From contig DUQG01000007.1 of assembly GCA_012837935.1 (NCBI GenBank), positions 1 to 64,000 on the forward strand: DNA of 64,000 bases, read 5' to 3'. This DNA comes from Bacteroidales bacterium. GTDB lineage: Bacteria; Bacteroidota; Bacteroidia; Bacteroidales; Paludibacteraceae. This document shows positions 8,974-18,333 of the stretch, one piece after another; position 1 is the stretch's first letter, and the number at the start of each line of letters is the position of its first letter. A program made the position numbers and the translations under genes. The notes beneath the pieces are model-generated. The model had not been told where the DNA came from. It did no database searches and was given only the letters and a program-made list of their open reading frames with translations.

Positions 8974-9004
8974 TCGAATAAAAATAAAATATTGCAAAAC
9001 TAGT

Positions 9005-9535
9005 ATGAGAAAATTGTTTGCATTAATTGCTTGCGTCCTTGTTTTTTCTTCTTGTGATTTCATCACGAATAAATACAACCAGTATTTTAAGGAAGAACCG
9101 CCACAACCTATTGACACGATTATAATTGATGAAGATGTGGATGTGATGGCTCTTACATTAGAGGCTTTACGAAAAAAACGCATTCCAAGCGGTTACCAAA
9201 TAGTGGGTGATGTGCAATCGGATGTACTGACTTATCTTGGCTTTATGGTTGATGATGTAAAACAATATATTTTTAAAAATGCTAATGGCGAGAAGATTGT
9301 TTTTAGTGATAATGACACGAATTTTGCATTGAAAATAAAATCTAAGAAATCACCCAGAAAAAATGGTGGTTTTGAGGCAAATCCACGTTATGTGAACAAA
9401 GAATTTCGTGTAGTTTGGCGAAAACTAATTTTGACACGCGATCCACAAAATGAGATTGAATTTTATAACCACGAAATTGAGCAAATTATTTTCTTACAAG
9501 AGCAAACTCAATTTCTTATAAAGGAATTTGAATAA
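9005..9535 (+). CDS. Small lipoprotein of unknown function
   Basis: 176 residues. MRKLFALIACVLVFSSC gives a lipobox with cysteine 17. The start at 9005 is chosen over 8939 because the signal peptide begins here and a promoter (-7 at 8966-8973) lies between them. The body is charged, has no repeats or known motif, and ends with a helical segment rich in glutamine and glutamate (EIEQIIFLQEQTQFLIKEFE). I do not recognise the family. It converges on prfB, sharing the terminator at 9558-9588. Confidence 0.75.
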   Translation: MRKLFALIACVLVFSSCDFITNKYNQYFKEEPPQPIDTIIIDEDVDVMALTLEALRKKRIPSGYQIVGDVQSDVLTYLGFMVDDVKQYIFKNANGEKIVFSDNDTNFALKIKSKKSPRKNGGFEANPRYVNKEFRVVWRKLILTRDPQNEIEFYNHEIEQIIFLQEQTQFLIKEFE

Positions 9536-9557
9536 AGAGATTTATTGAAAAAACAAA

Positions 9558-9588
9558 AAACGCAAATGAAAAAAATTCATTTGCGTTT
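9558..9588. terminator. Bidirectional terminator
   Basis: AAACGCAAATGAA (9558-9570) pairs perfectly with TTCATTTGCGTTT (9576-9588) over a loop of five A. A/T-rich flanks on both sides let it serve the plus-strand lipoprotein gene and the minus-strand prfB. Confidence 0.8.
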
Positions 9589-9614
9589 ATAATTTTAAAA
9601 ACTTCTGCTTTATT

Positions 9615-10728
9615 CTACTCTTCCCTACCAAATTCCATCAAATATGCTTTGATAAAATCATCGATATTTCCGTCCATTACGCTGTTTACATCGGATGTTT
9701 GGTAGTTGGTGCGGTGGTCTTTTACCCGGCGGTCGTCAAAGACGTAACTGCGGATTTGCGAACCCCATTCTATTTTTTTCTTTCCCGCTTCCACTTTGGC
9801 TTGTGCTTCACGGCGTTTTTCAAGTTCTATCTCGTAGAGTTGGGAACGAAGCAATCGAAGTGCATTTTCACGGTTTCCCGTCTGCGAACGGCTTTCGGTG
9901 TTCTCGATTACAATTTCTTTCTCTTCGCCGTTGCGGTCGTCTATATATTTATAATGTAGGCGAACGCCTGTTTCTACTTTATTCACGTTTTGTCCGCCAG
10001 CACCACTTGAACGGAATGTATCCCAGCTTAGATTGGCGGGATTTACCTCAATGGAAATCGTGTCGTCCACCAGCGGACTTACGAATACGGATGCAAAGGA
10101 AGTCATGCGTTTCCCTTGTGCGTTAAATGGCGAAACCCGTACCAAGCGATGTACGCCGTTTTCACTTTTTAAGTAGCCGTAAGCCATTTCGGCTTCGGTT
10201 TGAAGTGTAACGGTTTTAATGCCTGCTTCATCGCCTGATTGATAGTTGGTGACTTCACTTTTGTAACCTTGACGCTCACAGTAGCGCTGATACATGCGGA
10301 AAAGCATATCTGCCCAATCTTGCGCTTCGGTTCCTCCGGCTCCGGCTACAATTTTTATCACAGCGCCGAGTTGGTCTTCCTCGTTGGCGAGCATATTTCG
10401 CATTTCAATTTCTTCCAAAAGCTGCATTACATGGTTGTAAGCCTTATCTACTTCCTCCTCAGTAATAGCTTCTTCCTTGAAAAAAACGTAAGCTAATTGC
10501 AGTTCATCGGCAGCTGCTTTTACCGAGTTATAGCCTTCTACCCAGCGTTTCAGTTCTTTTACTTTTTTCATTTGCACTTCGGCGGCTTTCGGGTCGTCCC
10601 AAAATCCGGGAACTTGCGTGCGAAGTTCTTCTTCTTCAATTTGGATCAGCTTGGCATCAATGTCAAAGATACCTCCTCAACGCAGCCTCGCGCTCCAACA
10701 CATCTTTAAGTTGGTCTGTTGTAATCAT
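9615..10728 (-). CDS. prfB: Peptide chain release factor 2, programmed +1 frameshift
   Basis: The gene is in two overlapping frames. An ATG at 10728 opens 21 codons ending ...ALRRYL followed by TGA (10665-10663). The site is AGG AGG TAT CTT TGA C: a Shine-Dalgarno-like AGGAGG, slippery CTT and UGA-C, the classic RF2 autoregulatory frameshift. After +1 shifting, reading continues DIDAKLIQIE... to 9615, giving 370 residues, the normal RF2 length. The SPF stop-codon recognition tripeptide (RVSPFNAQGKR) and the GGQ peptidyl-hydrolysis motif (SSGAGGQNVNK) are intact. RF2 reads UGA and UAA, so low RF2 favours the shift. proC lies 83 bases upstream on the same strand. Confidence 0.96.
10663..10679 (-). 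promoter_or_regulatory. prfB programmed frameshift site
   Basis: Minus strand: AGGAGG, then TAT, then CTT TGA C. The internal Shine-Dalgarno-like hexamer sits a few bases before the slippery CTT and in-frame UGA (10665-10663), as in other bacterial prfB genes. Confidence 0.95.
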
Positions 10729-10811
10729 TTTTTCGGTAGTTGGAAGACGGAAGATGGTAGATGGAAGTTGCTTTCTCTCATCTACTATCTTTCGACTCCC
10801 GTATTTCAAAT

Positions 10812-11600
10812 TTAAATTTTACTTTTCTTTAATCCTTTTATCACCGCATTGGTAAATCCGTGAGCTTCCATTTCGTTTAATCCTTGAATGGTAATGCCAC
10901 CGGGTGTAGTTACTTTGTCGATTTCTGCTTCGGGGTGCGATTGGTTTTCTTCCAAAAGCTTTACGGCACCTTTCAGCGTTTGCATTACTACTTCTTTTGC
11001 TGTTTCGGGATAAATTCCCATTTCTACGCCGCCTTCCATTGCTGCACGAATATAGCGGAAAGCGTAAGCAATACCGCAAGAGGAAAGGGACATATAAGCA
11101 TTTAGCAGTTTTTCATTTTCCACATAAAATACTTTTCCAAGTTCACCGAAAATGGATGAGATGTTTTCTATTTGCTCTTTATCGGCATTAATGGATGTGA
11201 TTGTGGAAACGCTTTCTTGTATTTCAATGGCTGTGTTCGGGATAATTCTGAAAATAACGGCCTCCCAGTCAAACAGATTTTGCAAATTAAAAAAATCAAC
11301 TCCGGCTGCAATCGAAACAAGAATTTGCTGTTTATAATCAATCTTTTCTGCGATTTCATCGGCGATTTTTTCGACAAGCCAAGGTTTTACAGCCAAAATA
11401 ATAATATCTGCATTTTTTATCGCCTCTTTGTTGGAATGGGTCAAAGTCCACTCTCCCGAAAGGCTTCTAAAAGATTGCAAAGTGTTCTCAGAAATATCAC
11501 TTATACAAATGTTTTTCGGGGAAATAAGTTGTCCTTTCAGCAGTCCGCGAGCGATAGCGCCGCCCATATTTCCTGCTCCTATAATAGCAATTTTTTTCAT
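10812..11600 (-). CDS. proC: Pyrroline-5-carboxylate reductase
   Basis: 262 residues, normal length. It reduces 1-pyrroline-5-carboxylate to proline with NAD(P)H in the cytoplasm. N-terminal Rossmann motif IGAGNMG at 7-13 and the C-terminal signature TTPGGITIQGLNEME. Its start overlaps the stop of the upstream SPFH-tail gene by one base (TAATG), so translation is probably coupled. prfB follows on the same strand. Confidence 0.93.
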   Translation of the reverse strand: MKKIAIIGAGNMGGAIARGLLKGQLISPKNICISDISENTLQSFRSLSGEWTLTHSNKEAIKNADIIILAVKPWLVEKIADEIAEKIDYKQQILVSIAAGVDFFNLQNLFDWEAVIFRIIPNTAIEIQESVSTITSINADKEQIENISSIFGELGKVFYVENEKLLNAYMSLSSCGIAYAFRYIRAAMEGGVEMGIYPETAKEVVMQTLKGAVKLLEENQSHPEAEIDKVTTPGGITIQGLNEMEAHGFTNAVIKGLKKSKI

Positions 11601-12016
11601 TATTCGGCTCCTTTCTTTTTTGGTTGTGAGAAACGGTCTGCTTCCAAAATTGGCAGATTAGCTTCGGTAGGCACATAAATCGTTTCTGCATTTCCGTCGT
11701 TTAAGCTTTGAATCCATAGGTAGCGCAAGTAGTTTTCATTTTCATTCAAACTTTCGCCAATGATTTTGTTGGCTCTTGCTACACCTTTGGCGCGCTCTAC
11801 TTCTGCTTCCGCTTCAAAAACGGCTGCTTCTTTCTTGGCTTTTGCTTCCTGAATGCGAATTTGGCGATTTTGCTCGGCACGGCTAAGTTCCGCCTTTCCG
11901 GTCATCTCTTGTTGCCAAACTTTGTAAATAGGTACACCAAATAGTAAAATCGCTGCTACAAGTACAATTCCGCCGATACTCAACAGAATGTGTGAAAATT
12001 TTAATCGGTTATTCAT
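11600..12016 (-). CDS. Small membrane protein with SPFH-tail-like coiled coil
   Basis: 138 residues. One transmembrane segment (about 10-30, LLSIGGIVLVAAILLFGVPI), then a charged alanine/glutamate/arginine-rich helix (about 40-90: KAELSRAEQNRQIRIQEAKAKKEAA...), then a short C-terminal stretch with YLRYLWIQSL and a basic end. The helix resembles the end of stomatin/prohibitin (SPFH) proteins, but the SPFH domain itself is missing. This short form is found in several Bacteroidales; its function is unknown. Its stop overlaps the proC start. Confidence 0.7.
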   Translation of the reverse strand: MNNRLKFSHILLSIGGIVLVAAILLFGVPIYKVWQQEMTGKAELSRAEQNRQIRIQEAKAKKEAAVFEAEAEVERAKGVARANKIIGESLNENENYLRYLWIQSLNDGNAETIYVPTEANLPILEADRFSQPKKKGAE

Positions 12017-12449
12017 TTTAAAATTAGAAATTAGATAGTTAGACTTTTAGATATCAGATGTTTAGATTTTAGAAACTCTTAGGTTGTCCAAGATATGTAT
12101 TAATTAGTGAGCTACATTATTTTCAGTAAAAGTTGAATGGATTTTTTCTTTAACATTAAGATGTTAAGATTTAATTAAGGACATCATTAAGAGCGCCTTA
12201 ATGTTTCTTAACCTCTTAAAAATCTTAATGGTTTTCTTTGTTTTAAAAAAATTAGTATTGTTAAGCAAAATATCCAACACACATTTAAGATGATTTACAA
12301 ATGTGTGGTTATCATTTTTTATTGTCTATTATTTTCAAAATCTTTGTCTCGTAACTCGAAACTAAATATCAAAATGTTAGCATTAAATTAACTTTAATTC
12401 CCCACTTTTTAATGTTCGGTTTGTCGAGATCCGATAGTCGCCAAATAGA
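12017..12449. repeat. A+T-rich intergenic repeats
   Basis: No gene. At 12020-12080 there are short TTAGA/TAGACTTTTAGA-type repeats like those at 15672-15800. At 12150-12235 lie repeated CATTAAGA/CTTAATG arms, and ACACATTT/AAATGTGT form a hairpin at about 12282-12305. No promoter is evident. Confidence 0.5.
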
Positions 12450-14759
12450 TTATACGGACGCTACACCAAGCAGATTGCAAAAACCAATGCTGACCTCTGA
12501 ATAAGGTTGTGTGAATTTTCCCGAAGATTCAGGAATCGTCATTAATCTACTATGTCCATCGCTAAGTGTGCCATACGCCATTTTGAAAGAAGCAATTTCT
12601 CTTAAATTCAGATGTTTGATAAGTGGAATATTGTTAAGAATAATACCATTCGTAATTAATTCTGTAAATAGTGTAGCGTAAGTGTCGGCAATATATTCAC
12701 GACCATTCATCATTGAAAATTCATATCGATTGTATGCAGTGGCGTCTTTCCCTTGCAAAAACTTTAACATCGGATAAGGTACATCGCCAAAGATTTTTCC
12801 GGCTTCTACCATATATCGCCATTCGCCAAGTAGAAACTGTCCGCGTTGCATAAAAGTTCCACTTAGCTTTCCATATTTCCCCTTTTCATCGGCGAATTTG
12901 AACTCTCCGCCTTCAACGGTTGCGTAGATAATCGGTTTACTTGATTTGATATAAAGACGCTGAAAATGCTCGTCGATAACACGTTCACCAAATGAAAATC
13001 GGGTAGTAAGCGAGAAATTTCGATCTTGTAAACTGGTGATTTCTTCGCCATTCCTTACAAATGGTAACAATTCATTCGGCAAATAAGTTGTGTTTCTGAA
13101 AATCCATTTTGACTCAATGTCGGGTGTCCAATCATTGTACAAAAATGCGGTAAACTCACGTCTTTCGCTTGTTCAGTTTCTTTTTTTGAATGAAAATATG
13201 GAAGAAACAATGTTTTCATCGCCTGTTGCCAATGGGTCTTCTCGCCAAAGGAAATTGTTGTAATCGTAGTCAATTCTTCGGAAATCATCCAAATATTTTG
13301 CACCCAAAATGATGCGTGTGTTTTCAATTGGTAATCGCAATTGAGCCTCTGTACTATATTTTATCTTTTGGCTTCCAAATCCATAGCCCACATGTCCTCC
13401 CAGCATAAAGTTTTTCCAAAGATATTGGTTGGTGCGAATAGGCAAAGTGAGTCGAAGACCTTCTTGCTTGGTCAGGCGTGCCACATCTACTATTTGTCCG
13501 ATGTCAAACATCCAAGCACGCATATAGCCAGTAAGTGCTGCATCGGCTATATAACTTGCCACTTTGTAAAGAGGGGTTTGTTGCATTTGCGCCATTTTGT
13601 TTTCCAATTCTTCTTGTGAGAAAGCGGAATTTGCAAATGAATCTGTACGAATAATCAACTCGCCATCCTGCGAGTAATCGGCACTTCTGTTAATCATCAG
13701 TTGCGGCGATTTTTTATTAGCCTCTTTCAGTAACTCGTAAGTCATATCCCAAGCCGAACTTTCACGTTTTGGTAGCCAAAAACCTTCTTTTGATAGAAAA
13801 GATTGTTGTAAACGTAGGTTGTGAATAAAGTTCAGATTGGCTTGACGTGGCAGTTCTGCATCCATATAAGTTAGCGCGTAAGTTGCCGAATCAATCCTCA
13901 TTTCGCCGTTGAAAGCGAGGTTTTTTGTGTTTTTGCTTCTGAAATGCAGTAGGTATTCCTTACCTAAGTCGGTTTGCACGCTATCCACCAAATAGTAGCG
14001 GTAGAAAGTTTTACCTACATTTGCTAGTGGACTAATCATATTTTTCCCAAGGATGGGAATCGCATTGTTGTAAAAATTAATATCCGCACTTAGTCCGCTT
14101 AGCAGAGTTGAAATGGTTTTTTCAGCCGTTTCCGATGTGTTGAATGTGTTTTTACTTAGCTGAGTTTTACTTTTGTCGCTTAGATTGTAAGTGGATTCTT
14201 CCATATAGAGTGGCACTAAAAGCGTTGAATCAATTTCACTGATATTCCCGACTTTGAATTGCTGGAAAATCCGATTATTTTCCCAGCGAGAATCTTTTTT
14301 ACTCAAAAAAACAAGGTTTTGTTCATTGCTTTTTAAGTTCGCTCGCACATTGTTTTTTCGCCTGTTATCGCGTACTTTTTTCATTAAATCGTTGGCGGGA
14401 TTGGCACCGGGTGTTACAAAAACTTCGCCAAGCATATTGTCTTTTTCCGTCAAAAGTACTTCTATTCCAAGACTTTCGCCGGGTGTTACTTTTATCTCCT
14501 CTTTCTTAAATCCAATCAGCGAAAACACCAAAACTTTTTCCTGTCCTTTGCCTCGGATTAGAAAATAACCTTCTTCGTTGGTTTGCGTGTGGATGTTTGT
14601 GCCTTTGAAATAGACGCTAACCGACTCCAACGGTGCGCGGTCGGTTTTGTTAAAAACTTGCCCTACCACAACCGTCTCTTGGGCGATTATTTGCACAGCA
14701 GGAAGTGTCCATGCAAAAATAAGTACTAAGAAATAAAAAATTCTTTTTTGGGTTTTCAT
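12450..14759 (-). pseudogene. DUF5686 / carboxypeptidase-like domain protein, interrupted by in-frame stop
   Basis: One reading frame of 770 codons broken by a single TGA at 13175-13173. The first part (528 residues) has a signal peptide, a CarboxypepD_reg-like domain (about 27-110: VGQVFNKTDRAPLESVSVYF) and most of a DUF5686 region. After the stop the same frame continues TSERREFTAFLYNDWTPDIESKW... to 12450, matching the expected rest of an outer-membrane beta-barrel-like DUF5686 protein (family length near 800). A run of seven A lies just before the stop, but no other frame restores the protein. It starts 9 bases after xerD. So this is either a nonsense mutation, a base-calling error or a readthrough case. 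Confidence 0.8.
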
Positions 14760-14768
14760 ACTGTTTTT

Positions 14769-15671
14769 TTATTGCTTTTTTTGCCACTGGTTGGCAGGGT
14801 GATACATTAAAATAGTTTCTCTTAAATATTGCACATCTATATGCGTATAAATTTCTGTTGTTGTGATAGATTCGTGTCCCAGCAATTGCTGAATGGCACG
14901 CAAGTTGGCTCCGTTTTCAAGCAAATGCGTTGCAAAAGAGTGCCTGAACGTATGCGGACTGACATTTTTTTTAATTCCGGCAATGGTAGTCAAATCCTTC
15001 ACAACGGTAAAAATCATGGCGCGAGTCAGTTTTCGTCCATATCTATTCAAAAACAGAAAATCTTCATTTCCTTTTTTAATATCCAATCGGTTTCTGTCCA
15101 ATCGCCAATATCCGATTTGCTTGATTGATTCTTCGGACAGAGGAACTAATCGTTGCTTGCTGCCTTTTCCCTCAATCAACATGTAGCCTTCATCAAAATA
15201 GATATTTGAAATCTTCAAATTAATAAGTTCTGAGACGCGCAATCCTGAGCCGTAAAGCACTTCAATGATGGCTCTGTTTCGCTGTCCTTCCGGTTTGGAA
15301 AGGTCGATAGCCGATATAATTTGCTCGATTTCATCGAGAGAAAGTACCTCCGGCAATCGCAGACCAATTTTTGGTGCTTCCAGCAGTTCTGTTGGGTCTT
15401 GTGTGATTTTATCTTTGTAAATCAGAAATCTATAAAACGATTTTATCCCCGAAATAAGTCGTGCTTGCGAGCGCTCATTTATTCCCATTTCCCCGATTTC
15501 AACGAGGAAATCCCGTAAATGTTCCAGCTTGGCTTCTTCCGGTTTTATACCTGCATCATTCAAATACGAAATCAATTTCTGAATATCTCGCTCGTAACTA
15601 TCCACCGTGTTCATGGAAAGCGATTTTTCCATTTTCAGGTAAATGTGATATTCTTGAAGAATTGAAAGCAT
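14769..15671 (-). CDS. xerD: Tyrosine site-specific recombinase XerD/XerA type
   Basis: 300 residues, the XerC/D length. It resolves chromosome dimers at dif at the septum. The N-terminal SAM-like core-binding domain is about 1-95 and the catalytic domain about 105-300. The full catalytic set is visible: R145 (GSGLRVSEL), K172, H240 and R243 (SPHTFRHSFATHL), H266 (LLGHESI) and nucleophile Y275 (EIYTHI), with the same spacing as E. coli XerD. It is the first gene of a probable operon with the broken DUF5686 gene. Confidence 0.93.
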   Translation of the reverse strand: MLSILQEYHIYLKMEKSLSMNTVDSYERDIQKLISYLNDAGIKPEEAKLEHLRDFLVEIGEMGINERSQARLISGIKSFYRFLIYKDKITQDPTELLEAPKIGLRLPEVLSLDEIEQIISAIDLSKPEGQRNRAIIEVLYGSGLRVSELINLKISNIYFDEGYMLIEGKGSKQRLVPLSEESIKQIGYWRLDRNRLDIKKGNEDFLFLNRYGRKLTRAMIFTVVKDLTTIAGIKKNVSPHTFRHSFATHLLENGANLRAIQQLLGHESITTTEIYTHIDVQYLRETILMYHPANQWQKKQ

Positions 15672-15866
15672 TTTTTTTAGACTATAAGACTTTAGATTAC
15701 AGACTGTTAGACTTTAAATCTCGATACTATTCGGGAAGACTATCAGACTTTTCTAATTGTCTAACAATCTAATAGCGCAGCGGTCTAACAGTCTAACTAC
15801 TAATTTCTACCTTTATTTCTGCAAAAGTATAAAAAAATATTTACCTTTGTTCGCAAATACTTAATA
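15672..15866. repeat. Intergenic TAGACT-type short repeats
   Basis: Multiple copies of short motifs such as TTAGACTTT, CTGTTAGAC and GTCTAACAGTCTAAC. They are similar to those at 12020-12080. Divergent promoters for xerD and the nuclease must lie here but no clean TAnnTTTG is assigned (TACCTTTG at 15842-15849 is a candidate for the nuclease gene). Confidence 0.45.
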
Positions 15867-16640
15867 ATGATGAAACAAAGACTCGTTTTATTCCTTCTTT
15901 TACTTGGTTTTAGCTACCAAACTTATGCTTTTGATGCCGTTGGGCACAGAATTATTTCTGAAATAGCCTATGATAATCTGAAATGCGGCACTCGCAAAAA
16001 AGTGGATAAACTGCTTGGTAAGCGCGGTATTATTTATACTTCCGTTTGGGCTGATAACGTGCGAAGCGATAGTGCTTATGCATATAGCTACAATTGGCAT
16101 TTTCAAAACCTGAAAGATGGAATGACCAAAACGGAACTTCAATATTTGCTTGACAATCCAAAGTCAGAAGGTGAATACTTGTTTTTTGCCTTGGATAGTC
16201 TGACTCAATGTCTCAAAAAGGATAAAAATAATCCGGAAGCATTAAAATTTATCGTCCACTTTGTAGCCGACCTATTTCAACCGATGCACCTGGGACGGCT
16301 ATCTGACCTTGGTGGGAATAGGGTAATTATCTCTTGGTTCGGGCGCGATATACGTTTACATCAACTTTGGGACACGCAAATGCTCGAAGGACAAAAGTTC
16401 TCTTATTCGGAATACAGCCGATATATTCAAGATAAATTTGCAAAGCAAAAGAAAGCGCTTAAAAAACAGCCGTTACTTGATGCTATTTGGGAAACTTACC
16501 TGCTGCGTAATAAAATATATGCATACGACTACACCAATCTAAGAGCATATAGTTATATGTATGAGTTCAATGACGATATGGACGGTCAACTTATTTGTGC
16601 CGGATTGCAATTAGCTAATCTGTTGAATGAGATATTTTGA
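15867..16640 (+). CDS. S1/P1 family zinc nuclease
   Basis: 257 residues with a signal peptide ending AYA-F (about residue 21). Secreted or periplasmic single-strand-specific nuclease/3'-nucleotidase with three zinc ions. Ligands known from P1 nuclease can be placed: H27 (VGH), D63 (WAD), H78 (NWH), H131 and D135 (HFVAD), H141 (PMH), H165 and D169 (LHQLWD). The mature N-terminal residue is F22 where the family usually has tryptophan; that ligand acts through its backbone, so activity may be kept. ATG at 15870 is an equally possible start. Confidence 0.88.
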   Translation: MMKQRLVLFLLLLGFSYQTYAFDAVGHRIISEIAYDNLKCGTRKKVDKLLGKRGIIYTSVWADNVRSDSAYAYSYNWHFQNLKDGMTKTELQYLLDNPKSEGEYLFFALDSLTQCLKKDKNNPEALKFIVHFVADLFQPMHLGRLSDLGGNRVIISWFGRDIRLHQLWDTQMLEGQKFSYSEYSRYIQDKFAKQKKALKKQPLLDAIWETYLLRNKIYAYDYTNLRAYSYMYEFNDDMDGQLICAGLQLANLLNEIF

Positions 16641-16740
16641 GTTCCGAGTTATAAAGTTGAAAGTTTGTAAAGTAGGTTGATAAATGACAATGGATAATTG
16701 ATAATGAAAAACTTATCATTTTCAACTAATCAATTATTAA

Positions 16741-17421
16741 TTAAATCTCTTTGATCTTAAATGGATTGTAGGAAATATCATCGTCATACACATCTTCGTT
16801 TTCTTTCTTTTTCACCCACTTCACTATTCGGTTTGTAAGTGGAAGAACAAGGATTTCATAGCCTGTTTTCATTGCTGTTTGTGTAAGCATAAGAATTAGC
16901 AAATCGTCATTCGGGATAACGGCGTAAAACGCAATGCTGAAAAACACTAGCGAGTCAGCACCTTCGCCAACCAGCGTAGAAAGTACTGCACGTAAAGAGA
17001 AATTACGTCCTTTTTGTAAAATCTTCATTCGGCTCATCACATAGGCATTCAGAAATGACCCGATTAAAAAGGCTATGAAACTAGCAATGGTAATTCGAGT
17101 TGTATTGCCCAAAATCAGAGAAAATGCATCTTGATGGGTAAAGTTTTCTGACCCCGGCACGATAATGCTTAATCGAAAAACAGCAATAGCCAAAAAGTTC
17201 ATTAAAAAGCCGTACCAGATTATCAGGCGAGCCTTTCGGTAGCCCCACACTTCGGCTATGATGTCATTTACAATATACGAAATCGGGAAAATCAGCAAAC
17301 CGGCTGTGGCTTCGATAGTACCGATTTGGATTAACTTTTGCTCAACGATGTTGGCAACAATCAGGCAGGTAGTAAATAAAAGCCCACTCACTAAGTAGGC
17401 AACAGAAACTTGTTTCTTCAT
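16741..17421 (-). CDS. Queuosine precursor transporter (QPTR/YhhQ, VUT family)
   Basis: 226 residues from the ATG at 17421 (MKKQVSVAYLVSGLLFTTCL). An in-frame ATG at 17466 would run through the riboswitch aptamer at 17426-17460 and is rejected. Six or so hydrophobic segments. Family signatures include SNIVEQKLI-like ANIVEQKLI (about 23-31), the IVNDIIAEVWGYRKAR motif (about 51-66) and EGADSLVFFSIAFY. It imports preQ0/preQ1 or queuine-type bases across the inner membrane for tRNA queuosine. A queA gene lies at 41.2 kb. Confidence 0.9.
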   Translation of the reverse strand: MKKQVSVAYLVSGLLFTTCLIVANIVEQKLIQIGTIEATAGLLIFPISYIVNDIIAEVWGYRKARLIIWYGFLMNFLAIAVFRLSIIVPGSENFTHQDAFSLILGNTTRITIASFIAFLIGSFLNAYVMSRMKILQKGRNFSLRAVLSTLVGEGADSLVFFSIAFYAVIPNDDLLILMLTQTAMKTGYEILVLPLTNRIVKWVKKKENEDVYDDDISYNPFKIKEI

Positions 17422-17425
17422 TTTT

Positions 17426-17460
17426 CTTGTTTTTTTAGCGTGGTGTTCAAGCACACGCGG
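17426..17460 (-). promoter_or_regulatory. preQ1-I type riboswitch
   Basis: Minus strand: P1 stem GCGTG (17458-17454) with CACGC (17442-17438), loop TGCTTGAACAC, then the A-rich tail TAAAAAAACAAG. Loop CTTG (17451-17448) can pair with tail CAAG (17429-17426), making the H-type pseudoknot of preQ1-I aptamers; the ACACC before the closing stem strand and the AAAAAAC tail match that class. It ends five bases before the ATG of a queuosine-precursor transporter, so it probably blocks translation start when preQ1 binds. Confidence 0.8.
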
Positions 17461-17466
17461 TCTCAA

Positions 17467-17862
17467 ATTAATGATTTATTTTGTTGTCTTTTCTAATCAG
17501 AACCAAAGATAAATATTAACAATAAAATATAGCTTATTGTTTTTATGTTTTTGTTTTTTTAAGATATTAATTTTAACGCGTTTTGATTAATTGTCAAAAA
17601 TGAATACAGAAAAAATTGTGAAAGTTTATACAATGGATATAAATACAACAATAACTGTGCTATAAAATTTGAAAACACTTAATATAATATTGTATAGAAT
17701 TTTGTATTAAAAAAACCGTTCGTAATTACCATTTGACTAAAATTGTTGCAAACGATAGCAGATTTTTTAAAATAAATTACATTTTAACTTTAAAATTTCA
17801 CCAAACCCTTTGGATTATAACTATTTTGTGTATCTTTGTAGGCAAAATCTTAATTTTTATTA
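17467..17862. other. A+T-rich intergenic region
   Basis: About 400 bases with no gene. It contains the ridA promoter near its right end and the upstream region of the riboswitch on its left. Otherwise nothing recognisable. Confidence 0.6.
17809..17838 (+). promoter_or_regulatory. Promoter of ridA
   Basis: TTTG (17809-17812), 18-base spacer, TATCTTTG (17831-17838), a full TAnnTTTG -7 element. The ATG follows at 17863. Confidence 0.6.
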
Positions 17863-18243
17863 ATGAAAAAAATAATCACAAGCCCGGATGCCCCTGCAGC
17901 TATAGGACCATATAGCCAGGCAGTGGAAGCTAATAACACACTTTATATCTCTGGTCAATTGCCTATAAACCCTTCTGTAGGCAAGATAGAGTCCAATAAT
18001 ATAACCGAACAAACGGAGCAAGTTTTTAAGAACATTGCAGCCATTCTTTCTGCCGCAGGCTATACCTTTGCCAACGTGGTAAAATCTACTGTATTCTTAA
18101 CCGATATAGCTCACTTTGCTGACATGAACGAAGTGTATAAAAAATACTATGTTTCTGAATGTCCGGCACGCTCTGCTTTTGCCGTGAAGGATCTTCCTAT
18201 GGGCGCATTAGTGGAAATAGAAACGATAGCAGTGAAGAAATAG
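17863..18243 (+). CDS. ridA: RidA family reactive intermediate deaminase
   Basis: 126 residues, normal for the family. RidA hydrolyses reactive enamine/imine intermediates made by PLP enzymes such as threonine dehydratase, protecting cytoplasmic enzymes. Family features: SPDAPAAIGPYSQAV at 7-21, SGQLP, and the key arginine R103 in ECPARSAFAVKDLP. Well-formed promoter upstream; the IPT/NHL lipoprotein gene begins 90 bases downstream on the same strand, but is probably a separate unit. Confidence 0.94.
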   Translation: MKKIITSPDAPAAIGPYSQAVEANNTLYISGQLPINPSVGKIESNNITEQTEQVFKNIAAILSAAGYTFANVVKSTVFLTDIAHFADMNEVYKKYYVSECPARSAFAVKDLPMGALVEIETIAVKK

Positions 18244-18333
18244 TCATTTCGAGTTTCATACATCAAACATCATACATCATACATATTTAATATTAACTAA
18301 TCATACAACTTAATTTAAAATTTAAAAAAAATC

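Larger units (their letters stand above)
8262..9004. other. Long intergenic region with repeat and candidate sRNA
   Basis: 743 bases without a protein gene. It holds the palindromic repeat at 8518-8567, a candidate minus-strand small RNA at 8674-8748 and the promoter of the 9005 gene. A 17-codon plus-strand frame at 8736 (MKKSHCKCNSSELIFQM) is present but has no visible plus-strand promoter. Confidence 0.6.

Noticed and set aside
17421-17466. Upstream ATG (17466) extending the queuosine transporter by 15 residues
   Set aside because: The extension would translate the riboswitch aptamer; MKKQVSV at 17421 is directly downstream of the aptamer tail.
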